DNA of 64,000 nt from Lachnospiraceae bacterium (lineage in GTDB: Bacteria > Bacillota > Clostridia > Lachnospirales > Lachnospiraceae), in contig CABJBK010000004.1 in the NCBI GenBank assembly GCA_902363825.1, positions 62,001 to 126,000 on the forward strand. Reading direction: 5' to 3'. The first letter of the stretch is position 1, and every line of letters begins with the position of its first letter. The notes below the pieces were generated by a model. It was not told the origin of the DNA, did not search any database, and worked only from the letters and a program-made list of their open reading frames with translations. The translations under genes were made by a program, and so were the position numbers. Below, in pieces: positions 49,466 to 57,459 of the stretch.

Positions 49466-50644
49466 TTATCTTTCTTCCGGCTTTTCCCCAAATACTATGT
49501 CAAGCATCTGCTGCAGACGTATCCGGTAGGAATGCATTTTTTTGACCTTTTCATATCCGTGCATCGCGATCGCTTCCCGCTCCTTCTCATGCGACAGATA
49601 ATACAGACTTTTCTCCACCAGATCCTTCTCGCCGTCAAAGCAGACAAAATCACGATCCTCCACAAAGATTTCCGGAAGTTCCGCCTGGAAATTTGTCATC
49701 AGAAAGCCTCCTGCCCCCATGATATCCCACATGCGAAGCGGCAGTCCCGTCTTGATATTCGGGATCGTAAAATTAAGGTTGATCCGGCTCATGCGGAATA
49801 CTTTCGGCATCTGTGTCCAGTAATCCACGGAGCCCCGGTAGTCCACCCGGATCAGCTCTTTGGTATTGCTGTTGGTATAAATAGAAACCGGCACCTGCTT
49901 GGACAATGCGATCAGTCCCCTTTTCCGCTGCATCGCGGCTATTTTAAAACCAAGCACTGTTGTAGAAAAAATAAGTCCGAGATCCGAAAAAGAATCCTCC
50001 GATTTATCCAGTTTAAAATACTGCTGCAGTTGTTCCAGGATATCCGGCGTCAGCATTTCCTCTATGATATTTGCGCCGCTCACACTCATCTGTGCCTGCA
50101 TCACCGCCTCCAGATACCCCTTCAGATAATCCGGCAGCACAATCTTTAATTTATCGTAGGTGTTGCGTTCATAAAGGCTTCCCACAAACGCCACCTCATT
50201 GCGGTACAGTTCCAGATCGTCCGCTCCGTCTATGATCGCGTCCAGCCGGTCCGTATCCACTGCAAGGGGAAGGTAATACATGTGCTTTACCCCCATCCCC
50301 TGAAATTCCAGGCAGTTACTTTTGTCAAAATTAAAAATGTAATTGCAGTTATAAAACACGGAGCGATGGTACATGCTGATCAGCGGATTATCGCAGGACC
50401 AGGACAGATATTTCACGTTGCATTTTTCGCACACAATGGAAACTACCGCAAAGTAATTTACTGTAAACACAAAATCATATCTCTTGTTTTTAAGCATCTG
50501 TTCCAGCCTATGCTCAAATATCTCGTCCCTGTCATAGCTTTCCAGTTTCTGCTCTATGACATCCACTTCATGCCCCATCGCCAGGAACGTTTCTTTTATA
50601 TCACGATAATTGTATGCCTTCCATTTATAGATTAAAATCCGCAA
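49466..50644 (-). CDS. CgeB-like glycosyltransferase
   Basis: Probable GT-B glycosyltransferase of about 392 residues, cytoplasmic. It begins LRILIYKWKAYNYRDIKETF, contains YLSWSCDNPLISMYHRSVFYNC near 100 and the GT1-like donor region IKTGLPLRMWDIMGAGGFLMTNFQAELPEIF near 310. The start is best placed at the TTG at 50644, preceded by GGAGGGAACAGA and overlapping the upstream gene by 13 bases. It is coupled to a second member of the same family, and both probably decorate the same acceptor. Confidence 0.8.
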   Translation of the reverse strand: MRILIYKWKAYNYRDIKETFLAMGHEVDVIEQKLESYDRDEIFEHRLEQMLKNKRYDFVFTVNYFAVVSIVCEKCNVKYLSWSCDNPLISMYHRSVFYNCNYIFNFDKSNCLEFQGMGVKHMYYLPLAVDTDRLDAIIDGADDLELYRNEVAFVGSLYERNTYDKLKIVLPDYLKGYLEAVMQAQMSVSGANIIEEMLTPDILEQLQQYFKLDKSEDSFSDLGLIFSTTVLGFKIAAMQRKRGLIALSKQVPVSIYTNSNTKELIRVDYRGSVDYWTQMPKVFRMSRINLNFTIPNIKTGLPLRMWDIMGAGGFLMTNFQAELPEIFVEDRDFVCFDGEKDLVEKSLYYLSHEKEREAIAMHGYEKVKKMHSYRIRLQQMLDIVFGEKPEER

Positions 50645-51816
50645 TCTGTTCCCTCCAGCATGGAAAGTACCTGTTTCATACGGCTTTCCCATGTATGTTT
50701 CTCACTCGCACTCTCATAACCCACATCCGCGATCTGCTGCATTTTTTCCGGATGATCCAATAGATCCCATACAATCTCCGGCAGCCTTACAATCTCTTCC
50801 AGCTTAAAACGAACCATGGCTTTTTCAGCTTCAAATGCCTCTCTGAGATAGGCCGAATCATCCGTAACCACACACGCTCCCGCTAACATCCCATTAAATA
50901 TACGGTCATGTGCCCCCGCCTTATACCAGGTCATCGTATTCAGGACGATCTTTGCCTCACACATCAGTGGCAGGATCTCCGGCGCCAGAACTTTTCCGCC
51001 ATAATGCAGATGCGGGTTATGGCTCCATTCACATTCATTCCACCCGGTTCCATAAGCCGTCACGGAGACTCCACTCTCCACTAGGAGTTTCACGGCCTGC
51101 TCCCTAAAAAAAGAGGTCGCGTAAGAATCCAGAAAACGCATCTTTACGATCCCCGCGAACAGATCCTGCTCCTCAAGTTCTATCCCGCGCTCTTTTAAAT
51201 ATGCCTCGATCGCATCCTCTGTCGTAACCGCCGGATTTTTGATCAGATCTTCCAATACCTGCCTTGACATATCGATCGCGTCAAACTGCGTGATCGCAGA
51301 CAGATCCGGAACCAGCATTCCCGCAGTAAAAAACGGCAGCGAACCCGCATACAGCACCTCTATCTTCCGATCCCTGATCCGCTTTTTCGCGCCCGGCAAT
51401 TTCACACCCGCGTGTGGCAAAAATCCCACCCGTTCTATTTCGGGATAAAAGCGATGCATAAAATTCACATGATTTTTATCGGTGCAAAAGACCCACGCTG
51501 TCTTCGGCATATGCGCCAGCGGCCCGGTATAGTGAAATGGATGATCCATCAAAATGTTTACATATGGAATTTCAAACTGTTCCCAGATATTTTTTCCTTC
51601 AGACAGCTCCAGATTGTACCCGAGATTGTTAAATGTAATGGCTGCAAAAACCGGTGTCATGGCAAAAAGGGCAAATTCTTTCAGACTCTCTTCCATATGC
51701 CCCGCATCTAAGACCAGACACTCACAGCCCATCTGCTCCAGCGCTTTTTTGATTTCTCTTGTAAACAGATCAATGGTATCGTAAACACCCTCGATCAATA
51801 CGATTTTTTTCTTCAT
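50632..51816 (-). CDS. CgeB-like glycosyltransferase
   Basis: 394 residues. The family pattern includes IPYVNILMDHPFHYTGPL near 85, VGFLPHAGVKLPG near 130 and the C-terminal donor-binding region AKIVLNTMTWYKAGAHDRIFNGMLAGACVVTDDS near 285. The last region matches the CgeB/Glyco_trans_1_2 type common in flagellin-modification and spore-coat clusters. Its stop overlaps the start of the downstream glycosyltransferase. Confidence 0.83.
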   Translation of the reverse strand: MKKKIVLIEGVYDTIDLFTREIKKALEQMGCECLVLDAGHMEESLKEFALFAMTPVFAAITFNNLGYNLELSEGKNIWEQFEIPYVNILMDHPFHYTGPLAHMPKTAWVFCTDKNHVNFMHRFYPEIERVGFLPHAGVKLPGAKKRIRDRKIEVLYAGSLPFFTAGMLVPDLSAITQFDAIDMSRQVLEDLIKNPAVTTEDAIEAYLKERGIELEEQDLFAGIVKMRFLDSYATSFFREQAVKLLVESGVSVTAYGTGWNECEWSHNPHLHYGGKVLAPEILPLMCEAKIVLNTMTWYKAGAHDRIFNGMLAGACVVTDDSAYLREAFEAEKAMVRFKLEEIVRLPEIVWDLLDHPEKMQQIADVGYESASEKHTWESRMKQVLSMLEGTDCGF

Positions 51817-51836
51817 TTTTTCATATCTCTAATCAT

Positions 51837-52973
51837 TTATTTTTTTGCAAGAATCTCATACCGGCTTTTTGCTTTCGCATAATCCCCGCATTTTCGATAA
51901 TAAGCCAGGGCTTCCCCTTTATAGTCCAGGCATTCGTAGATCACACCGATATTATACCACGCCAGATAGGAATTGGTTCCGACCGTCTTCGCCTCTTTCT
52001 TTTCTGCTGCACGCAGGAATTCCTGTATGGCTTCCTCGAATTTTGCATTTTTCATATAGATTAATCCCATCAGGAACAAAAAGTCCGCACTGTAAGAAAA
52101 CGCATCATAAATTCCTTCAAACGCAAGTGCCTGCGTCTGTTTTCCACTGTTTAAAAGCGCGTAGCCGTAACTTTCCACCATGTCACTCACATACTCCGCC
52201 CGTGGATCCAGATCAAATCCCAGTCCCTGATCAAAGTATTTGCAGGCCTCTTCATAATCCTCCATCATAAAAAAGCTCTTGCCCAGCTGATAATACAGAT
52301 ACGGAAGCTGCTTTTGACGCTCGCCCCCGGTCTCTTCCCGCGCGGTCTTCGCATCGGAATGCTCCTCCTCACGCAACAGCATCTCCAGCTCTTTTTGCAG
52401 CAACGTAATATTCCGCCCGGCTTTTGCCTTTTTTTGCTCCGGTGTCAGATCATATCCGCTGTGCGTGATCATAATCCCTGTAAGATAAGTCTCATACGGT
52501 CTATGATCAAGCGCTTTTACCTGTTCGTGAATACACCCCTCATAATGAAAATCACTTTTTGAAAAAATACGGTTGATCCATTCCACGCTCTCCCGCCGCT
52601 CACCATGCTCCGAAAAAAAGTTTCTTCTTTTAATACGTCCAACTTTCCCCGGATTCTTTGCTGTCAGGCAAAGAAACGCATTCAGTTCCTTTTCCGACAT
52701 CGGCTCTATGTATTCATCGCTGTCTAAGACCAGCACCAGATCATTTGACGCCTTTTGGATTGCAAAGTTCTTGGCCGCCGCAAAATCATCACACCATGCG
52801 AAGTCATAAACCTGTTCCGTATACCTTTTTGCCACCTCTACCGTACGATCTGCAGAACCGGTGTCGACCACAACAATTTCAAACGGAAATGCCAAAAGTG
52901 CCAGAAGGCACTTTTTCAAATTTTCTTCTTCATTTTTTACAATAATGCAAACGGAAAGTTTCCTCTCACACAT
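51837..52973 (-). CDS. GT2 glycosyltransferase with TPR domain
   Basis: About 378 residues. The N-terminal GT-A domain has LSVCIIVKNEEENLKKCL (about 5-22), VVVDTGSADRTVEVA, and the metal-binding DSDEYIEP (DxD-like) near 90. From about 215 on, TPR-like helices appear (LYYQLGKSFFMMEDYEEACKYFDQGL, WYNIGVIYECLDYKGEALAYYRKCG). GT2-TPR proteins of this kind glycosylate proteins directly (SunS-type), so a protein acceptor such as flagellin is plausible. The ATG at 52973 has GGGAGAGGGAACG upstream. Confidence 0.85.
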   Translation of the reverse strand: MCERKLSVCIIVKNEEENLKKCLLALLAFPFEIVVVDTGSADRTVEVAKRYTEQVYDFAWCDDFAAAKNFAIQKASNDLVLVLDSDEYIEPMSEKELNAFLCLTAKNPGKVGRIKRRNFFSEHGERRESVEWINRIFSKSDFHYEGCIHEQVKALDHRPYETYLTGIMITHSGYDLTPEQKKAKAGRNITLLQKELEMLLREEEHSDAKTAREETGGERQKQLPYLYYQLGKSFFMMEDYEEACKYFDQGLGFDLDPRAEYVSDMVESYGYALLNSGKQTQALAFEGIYDAFSYSADFLFLMGLIYMKNAKFEEAIQEFLRAAEKKEAKTVGTNSYLAWYNIGVIYECLDYKGEALAYYRKCGDYAKAKSRYEILAKK

Positions 52974-52988
52974 CGTTCCCTCTCCCAC

Positions 52989-53494
52989 CCATTTCTGGTA
53001 TCTTTCAACATCTATTTATCGATCACTTGATCTGTCACATTCTTGTCTTTTTAAATCGAATTTGGCGAAAATGCCAGGAAGTGGCAGATGTGTCTTTCGC
53101 CAAATTCGCTTGATCACTGTGCAAAAACAGAACTGTTTTCGCGATTTGTTTCACTCTTTTCGTTCTTAATTATAACAGGTCATTTTTAAGGACACCATGT
53201 CGTTTCGCGAAAGTTTTTAACTTTTTTCATACTTTTTTGATGTTTTTTCTCATTTACCGATTTAAAAACAACTTTTGGCATAAGCAGAACAAAGATGATC
53301 TTTCGTTTCTGTCATAAATCATCCGACCAATTTTATGTATTTTATTGTAACACAGGGACTTTTTCGGAGCAAATAAATTTCTCCACACACATCTGATCAT
53401 TTTTTGCAATAGATTGATTGCTGACTTCTTAGATAATAACTGATATGAAAAAGAAACTATAACCAAAAACGATTACAGTTTAGATCTGAATCTG
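52989..53494. other. Intergenic region with strong hairpin
   Basis: About 500 bases without a supported gene. At 53057-53108 a perfect 14-bp inverted repeat (CGAATTTGGCGAAA and its complement) encloses a TGCCA/TGGCA stem. The rest is AT-rich; no promoter or RNA gene could be supported. Confidence 0.6.
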
Positions 53495-54019
53495 TCATGA
53501 AATTTTTCCTAATAGGATTGAATGCTCTGCCGTAACGTTTTTTAACACCTCAATGTCGCACTGCATATCCGGGATCTGCAATGTTACTTCTTCAAATCTC
53601 TTTGTCGCCGGGACATAGTTTTCCGCGAGGATTTTTATATTTCTGTCCGTAACATTTTCAAGATGCAGCTCTATCTTAGTCACGCGGTCATCCAGCTTCT
53701 GCATACCGATCTCTAACTTCGCTACTCCATTTTCTAACTTTGCTACCCCTGTCTCCAGCTTCGCCATACCGGTCTTTAAGTTCTCTACGTCCGCCTGTAA
53801 CACTGCTACATCTGTCTTTAGACCCGCTACGTCTGTCTTTAGACCTGCTACATCTGTCTTTAGACCTGCTACATCTGTCTTCAACTCTGCTACATCCGTC
53901 TTCAACTCTGCTACATCCGTCTTCAACTCCGCAATATCTTCCCTTACCGGCCGCAGTGCCCCAGCCAGCTTTGTATCCATCATATCAGACATCGCAAGCA
54001 ACAGCTCATCATTTGTCAT
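53495..54019 (-). CDS. Heptad-repeat coiled-coil protein, function unknown
   Basis: 174 residues. After MTNDELLLAMSDMMDTKL the protein has six exact or near-exact heptads of (E/G)LKTDVA (about 35-75), then related heptads (NLKTGMAKLETGVAKLENGVAKLEIGMQKLDDRV) to about 115. A parallel trimeric or dimeric coiled coil is expected. The C-terminal 55 residues are non-repetitive. There is no signal peptide. AAAGGAGGGAAGACC precedes the ATG at 54019. Similar proteins are common in Clostridia without known function. It lies inside the glycan cluster. Confidence 0.8.
   Translation of the reverse strand: MTNDELLLAMSDMMDTKLAGALRPVREDIAELKTDVAELKTDVAELKTDVAGLKTDVAGLKTDVAGLKTDVAVLQADVENLKTGMAKLETGVAKLENGVAKLEIGMQKLDDRVTKIELHLENVTDRNIKILAENYVPATKRFEEVTLQIPDMQCDIEVLKNVTAEHSILLGKIS
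53805..53930. repeat. Six tandem 21-bp repeats within the coiled-coil gene
   Basis: Units of 21 bases beginning GCTAC(A/G)TC(T/C)GTCTT repeat six times in frame, each coding for one heptad. Neighbouring units differ by one to six bases. Copy number could vary by slippage without breaking the reading frame. Confidence 0.92.
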
Positions 54020-54108
54020 GGTCTTCCCTCCTTTCCTTTTACAAATATTATACGCGTCAGGACAGCCAAAAGGCAATACTGCGAATTATTAAATTTTTAT
54101 AACCCACG

Positions 54109-55293
54109 TTATGCCTGACTCAGCTTTTCCAGCACACGTTGCAGTACCTGCACGACAAACACAATATCTTCCTCTTTCAAATTCGTACTGCACGGAAGAT
54201 TGATCACCCGCCTGCTGTATTCTTTCGCTTTCTTGATCTGAAAAGCGGTACAATTGACATAAGGTTTCTGCTCATGGATCAGTCCCCAGATCGCTCTGGT
54301 CTGCACTCCTTCTTTTTCCAGCTCCGTGATAATATCTCTTAATTCCGCTTTTACAACATTGCGGTCTAAGACATAGGAATAGAACCATTTGTTGGACTCG
54401 GTTCCCTCACGGAATGGCAGCAGATATCCGGTTTTACTGTCCTGCAATAATTCCCGGTAAACGGAATAATTCTTCTGTTTTCTTTCTATAAACTCCGGCA
54501 GTTCCTCCATCTGCGCAACGCCAAGCGCTCCCTGAAGATTGGTCATCCGGTAATTGTAGCCCACTTCATTATGAATGTAATAATGTACATCATCTTTTGC
54601 CTGCGTGGATATATACTTTGCATGTTTTGCCGCATTTAAGTCCTTTGCGGTAAGCGCTCCACCGCCGCCTGTCGTAATGATCTTATTTCCATTGAACGAG
54701 TATGCGCCAAAATCCCCGATCGTTCCCGCATACTGTCCCGCATATTTTCCTTCTGTAAATTTGGATCCGAGCGCTTCCGTCGCGTCTTCGATCACTTTTA
54801 ATCCATACTGATCCGCGATCTGCATAATGCGTTCCATATCTGCAAGATTTCCAAACACATGAACCACCACAATCGCTTTTACTTTCGAGCCGTCTGCTTT
54901 CCGGTAAAGTCCATCCGCTTTCTTTTCACATTCCGTCTCACAGAAAAGTCTTAATTTCTCCGGATCCATGCAGAGACTGTCATCACAGTCCATAAAAACA
55001 GGGCTTGCAAACTGATATTTTACAGGATTGACTGCCGCAATAAATGTTACCGTTGGTACGATCACGCAGTCGCCCGGCTGTACACCGCATTCCATCAATG
55101 CCAGATGAAGCGCGGCCGTTCCGCTCTGGCAGGCAACGGTCATCGGCACATTCAAAAATTCCGCCATTTTTTCTTCCAGCTGTGTAATATACGCTCCACC
55201 TGTCGATACCCAGCCCTGATGCACCGCATCCAGTACATATTTTTCTTCATTTCCCTCAAAATTCGGAATTGATAACGGAACAAATTTTCCCAT
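54109..55293 (-). CDS. legC: LegC-type sugar aminotransferase (DegT family)
   Basis: PLP-dependent aminotransferase that adds an amino group at C4 of a keto-deoxy sugar nucleotide. 394 residues. It begins FVPLSIPNFEGNEEKYVLDAV, has the DegT signature CQSGTAALHLAL near 60, and the PLP lysine in GAYSFNGNKIITTGGGGAL near 198. It follows a LegB-type dehydratase, the normal LegB-LegC pair of legionaminic-acid type pathways. LegH, LegI, LegG and LegF are not in the window, so the final sugar is not established. Confidence 0.9.
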   Translation of the reverse strand: MGKFVPLSIPNFEGNEEKYVLDAVHQGWVSTGGAYITQLEEKMAEFLNVPMTVACQSGTAALHLALMECGVQPGDCVIVPTVTFIAAVNPVKYQFASPVFMDCDDSLCMDPEKLRLFCETECEKKADGLYRKADGSKVKAIVVVHVFGNLADMERIMQIADQYGLKVIEDATEALGSKFTEGKYAGQYAGTIGDFGAYSFNGNKIITTGGGGALTAKDLNAAKHAKYISTQAKDDVHYYIHNEVGYNYRMTNLQGALGVAQMEELPEFIERKQKNYSVYRELLQDSKTGYLLPFREGTESNKWFYSYVLDRNVVKAELRDIITELEKEGVQTRAIWGLIHEQKPYVNCTAFQIKKAKEYSRRVINLPCSTNLKEEDIVFVVQVLQRVLEKLSQA

Positions 55294-55326
55294 ATTTTTA
55301 TCCTCCAGCCCTGTTTTTTTGCTTTT

Positions 55327-56307
55327 TTATACGTTATAAATATCTGCTTTGTAAGAATCCATATGATCTCTCATCCAGGCGATCGTCTCTGCGATTCCCT
55401 GCGCAAAAGTATATTTCTGCTGCCAGTCTGTCAGTTCTTTGATCTTTGCATTAGAACCGAGCAGACGGTTTACTTCACTCTTCTCCGGACGCAGCCGCTG
55501 CTCATCGCAGACGATCTTCGCTTTCGGATTGATCTGGGCGATGATCTCCTGTGCCAGTTCTCCGATCGAGATCTCCTGCTGTGTCGCAATGTTGATCTCC
55601 TGTCCGATCGTCTGATCCGATTCCGCGATCGCAATAAATCCCGCCGCAGTGTCTTTTACATAATTAAAATCCCTGGTCGGTGTCAGTGAGCCAAGTTTGA
55701 TCTTCTCTTTTCCCGCAAGCAGCTGGGAAATGATTGTCGGGATGACCGCACGCGCCGACTGTCTCGGTCCGAACGTATTGAACGGCCGCACAATAGATAC
55801 CGGCAGATTAAAGCTGCGGTAAAAACTTTCCGCGAGACGGTCTGCGCCGATCTTGGTCGCCGAATACGGAGACTGTCCCTGATACGGATGTTTTTCATCG
55901 ATCGGGACATACTGTGCCGTTCCGTAAACTTCCGATGTGGATGTGATGAGCACGCGCTCTGTTTCCAGCATTCTTGCCGCCTGCAACACGTTTAAAGTGC
56001 CCTTGATGTTGGTATCCACATAGGAATCCGGTGAATGATAGCTGAACGGGATCGCGATCAACGCCGCCAGATGAAATACCGCATCCACGCCGGTCATTGC
56101 CTCTCTCACTCCGTTTGGATCCCTGACATCTCCGGAAAAGATCTCGATCTCACGCAGTTTTTCCTTCGGGAGCGTGTCCAGCCAGCCCCATGTATTAAAA
56201 GAATTATAAAAAGTAAACGCCTTTACGTCGTAGCCTTTTTCCAGCAGGCTTTCCGTCAGATGACTTCCGATAAAGCCGTCCGCTCCTGTTACCAGTACTT
56301 TTTTCAT
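55327..56307 (-). CDS. legB: LegB-type NAD-dependent sugar 4,6-dehydratase
   Basis: SDR enzyme of 326 residues that makes the 4-keto-6-deoxy sugar nucleotide used by LegC. The NAD motif VTGADGFIGSHL (about 6-17), TSTSEVYGTAQYVPIDEKHP near 125 and the catalytic SPYSATK (Tyr-x3-Lys, about 145) are present. The internal FYNSFNTWGWLDTLP segment is typical of LegB/GlcNAc 4,6-dehydratases. It lies 33 bases upstream of the aminotransferase gene. Confidence 0.92.
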   Translation of the reverse strand: MKKVLVTGADGFIGSHLTESLLEKGYDVKAFTFYNSFNTWGWLDTLPKEKLREIEIFSGDVRDPNGVREAMTGVDAVFHLAALIAIPFSYHSPDSYVDTNIKGTLNVLQAARMLETERVLITSTSEVYGTAQYVPIDEKHPYQGQSPYSATKIGADRLAESFYRSFNLPVSIVRPFNTFGPRQSARAVIPTIISQLLAGKEKIKLGSLTPTRDFNYVKDTAAGFIAIAESDQTIGQEINIATQQEISIGELAQEIIAQINPKAKIVCDEQRLRPEKSEVNRLLGSNAKIKELTDWQQKYTFAQGIAETIAWMRDHMDSYKADIYNV

Positions 56308-56368
56308 ATGTAAATACCTCCAAGTCCTTATTTTTCGTTTCTGTTTCCACTATTATAACCCATCTGGC

Positions 56369-57418
56369 TCAATTCTGAAAGCCCGACCCCTGCTTTACGC
56401 AAAAACGCAGTCCCTCTTCCATGTGCACCCTCGCATGCCATCCCAGTCTCTTTAAATTTTCCGCCGACAGCATTGCTTTTGTCGCGGTGGAATAGCCCTG
56501 TCTTTCTGTTTCTTCCGGCAGCTCAAATACCACTTTCGTCCCGGCGATATCCGCAAGTATGCCCGCAAGTTCTTTTAAGGTGATGTCCGAGGCTTCATCC
56601 GCGATATTATAAGCTTCTCCGCTCTCCCCACACAGCATGACCACAAGGATCGCTTCTACCGCATCTGTCACAAATGTATACGAATATTTCTGATTGCCTT
56701 CACTTTTTAGCACAATATCTTCTCCGGCTTTCGCTTTTTTTATAAACTGGGAAATCGCTTTTGTATCGGACGAAAGCATGGTCGGCCCATAAATACGGCT
56801 CAGACGTGGAATCGAAAAATCAAGATCATAGGTTTTCTGATACGCGTTGCACAATGTCTCGCCCAGACGTTTGCTCTCCGGATACCCTGCCCTTAACGTG
56901 TTGCAGTCCAGATAGCCGAGATATCCCTCGGGAAATTTTTCCACATCCCCGCGGTTTTCGCCATATATCTCCACCGAAGACAGAAAACAGAAGTGTTTTG
57001 TTCCGTGGGAAACTGCATAATCCAGCAAATTTTTTGTGCCTGTCACATTCGACGCGATCGTTCCGATCGGATCCCCCGCATACTGCACCGGATGCGTGTT
57101 GCTCGCCGCATGGATCACATAGTCCACCTGCCCGCACTCCGGAATTTCCCGGTTTACATCGCATGACCTGTAAACAAAATCCTCTGTTCCCATATAAGAA
57201 GCAAACCGCTCTTTTGCCCGTTCCTCATTTCTGCTCAATGCAGCGACCCGGATTTTCTTCTCACGCGTGGCATTCACATTTCTCGCCATCAGCACATCCA
57301 CCAGGCATTTCCCGATCATCCCGGTTGCCCCTGAGATCAAAATGCTTTTTCCTTCTAACTTTTCCCAGGGCAGATCCCCTTCTGCAATTCTTTTTATCTC
57401 CCGTTCGTAAATCGACAT
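56369..57418 (-). CDS. NAD-dependent epimerase/dehydratase (SDR)
   Basis: 349 residues. The NAD-binding ISGATGMIGKCLVDVL lies near 27, HAASNTHPVQYAGDP near 105, and the catalytic AGYPESKRLGE (Tyr-x3-Lys) near 175. It acts on a nucleotide sugar, but whether it is an epimerase, dehydratase or decarboxylase is not clear. AGAGGGAGAAAA precedes the ATG at 57418. It lies between the double DUF4422 gene and legB in the same direction. Confidence 0.85.
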   Translation of the reverse strand: MSIYEREIKRIAEGDLPWEKLEGKSILISGATGMIGKCLVDVLMARNVNATREKKIRVAALSRNEERAKERFASYMGTEDFVYRSCDVNREIPECGQVDYVIHAASNTHPVQYAGDPIGTIASNVTGTKNLLDYAVSHGTKHFCFLSSVEIYGENRGDVEKFPEGYLGYLDCNTLRAGYPESKRLGETLCNAYQKTYDLDFSIPRLSRIYGPTMLSSDTKAISQFIKKAKAGEDIVLKSEGNQKYSYTFVTDAVEAILVVMLCGESGEAYNIADEASDITLKELAGILADIAGTKVVFELPEETERQGYSTATKAMLSAENLKRLGWHARVHMEEGLRFCVKQGSGFQN

Positions 57419-57459
57419 TTTTCTCCCTCTTTTCACCGCTTTTTCAAAATGTGCCGGTC

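Noticed and set aside
53254..53466. Minus-strand open frame of 70 codons in the 500-base gap
   Set aside because: No ribosome binding site and no plausible domain; composition is that of AT-rich intergenic DNA.
53805..53930. Possible CRISPR array
   Set aside because: The 21-bp units are directly contiguous without spacers and are in frame with a coiled-coil gene.
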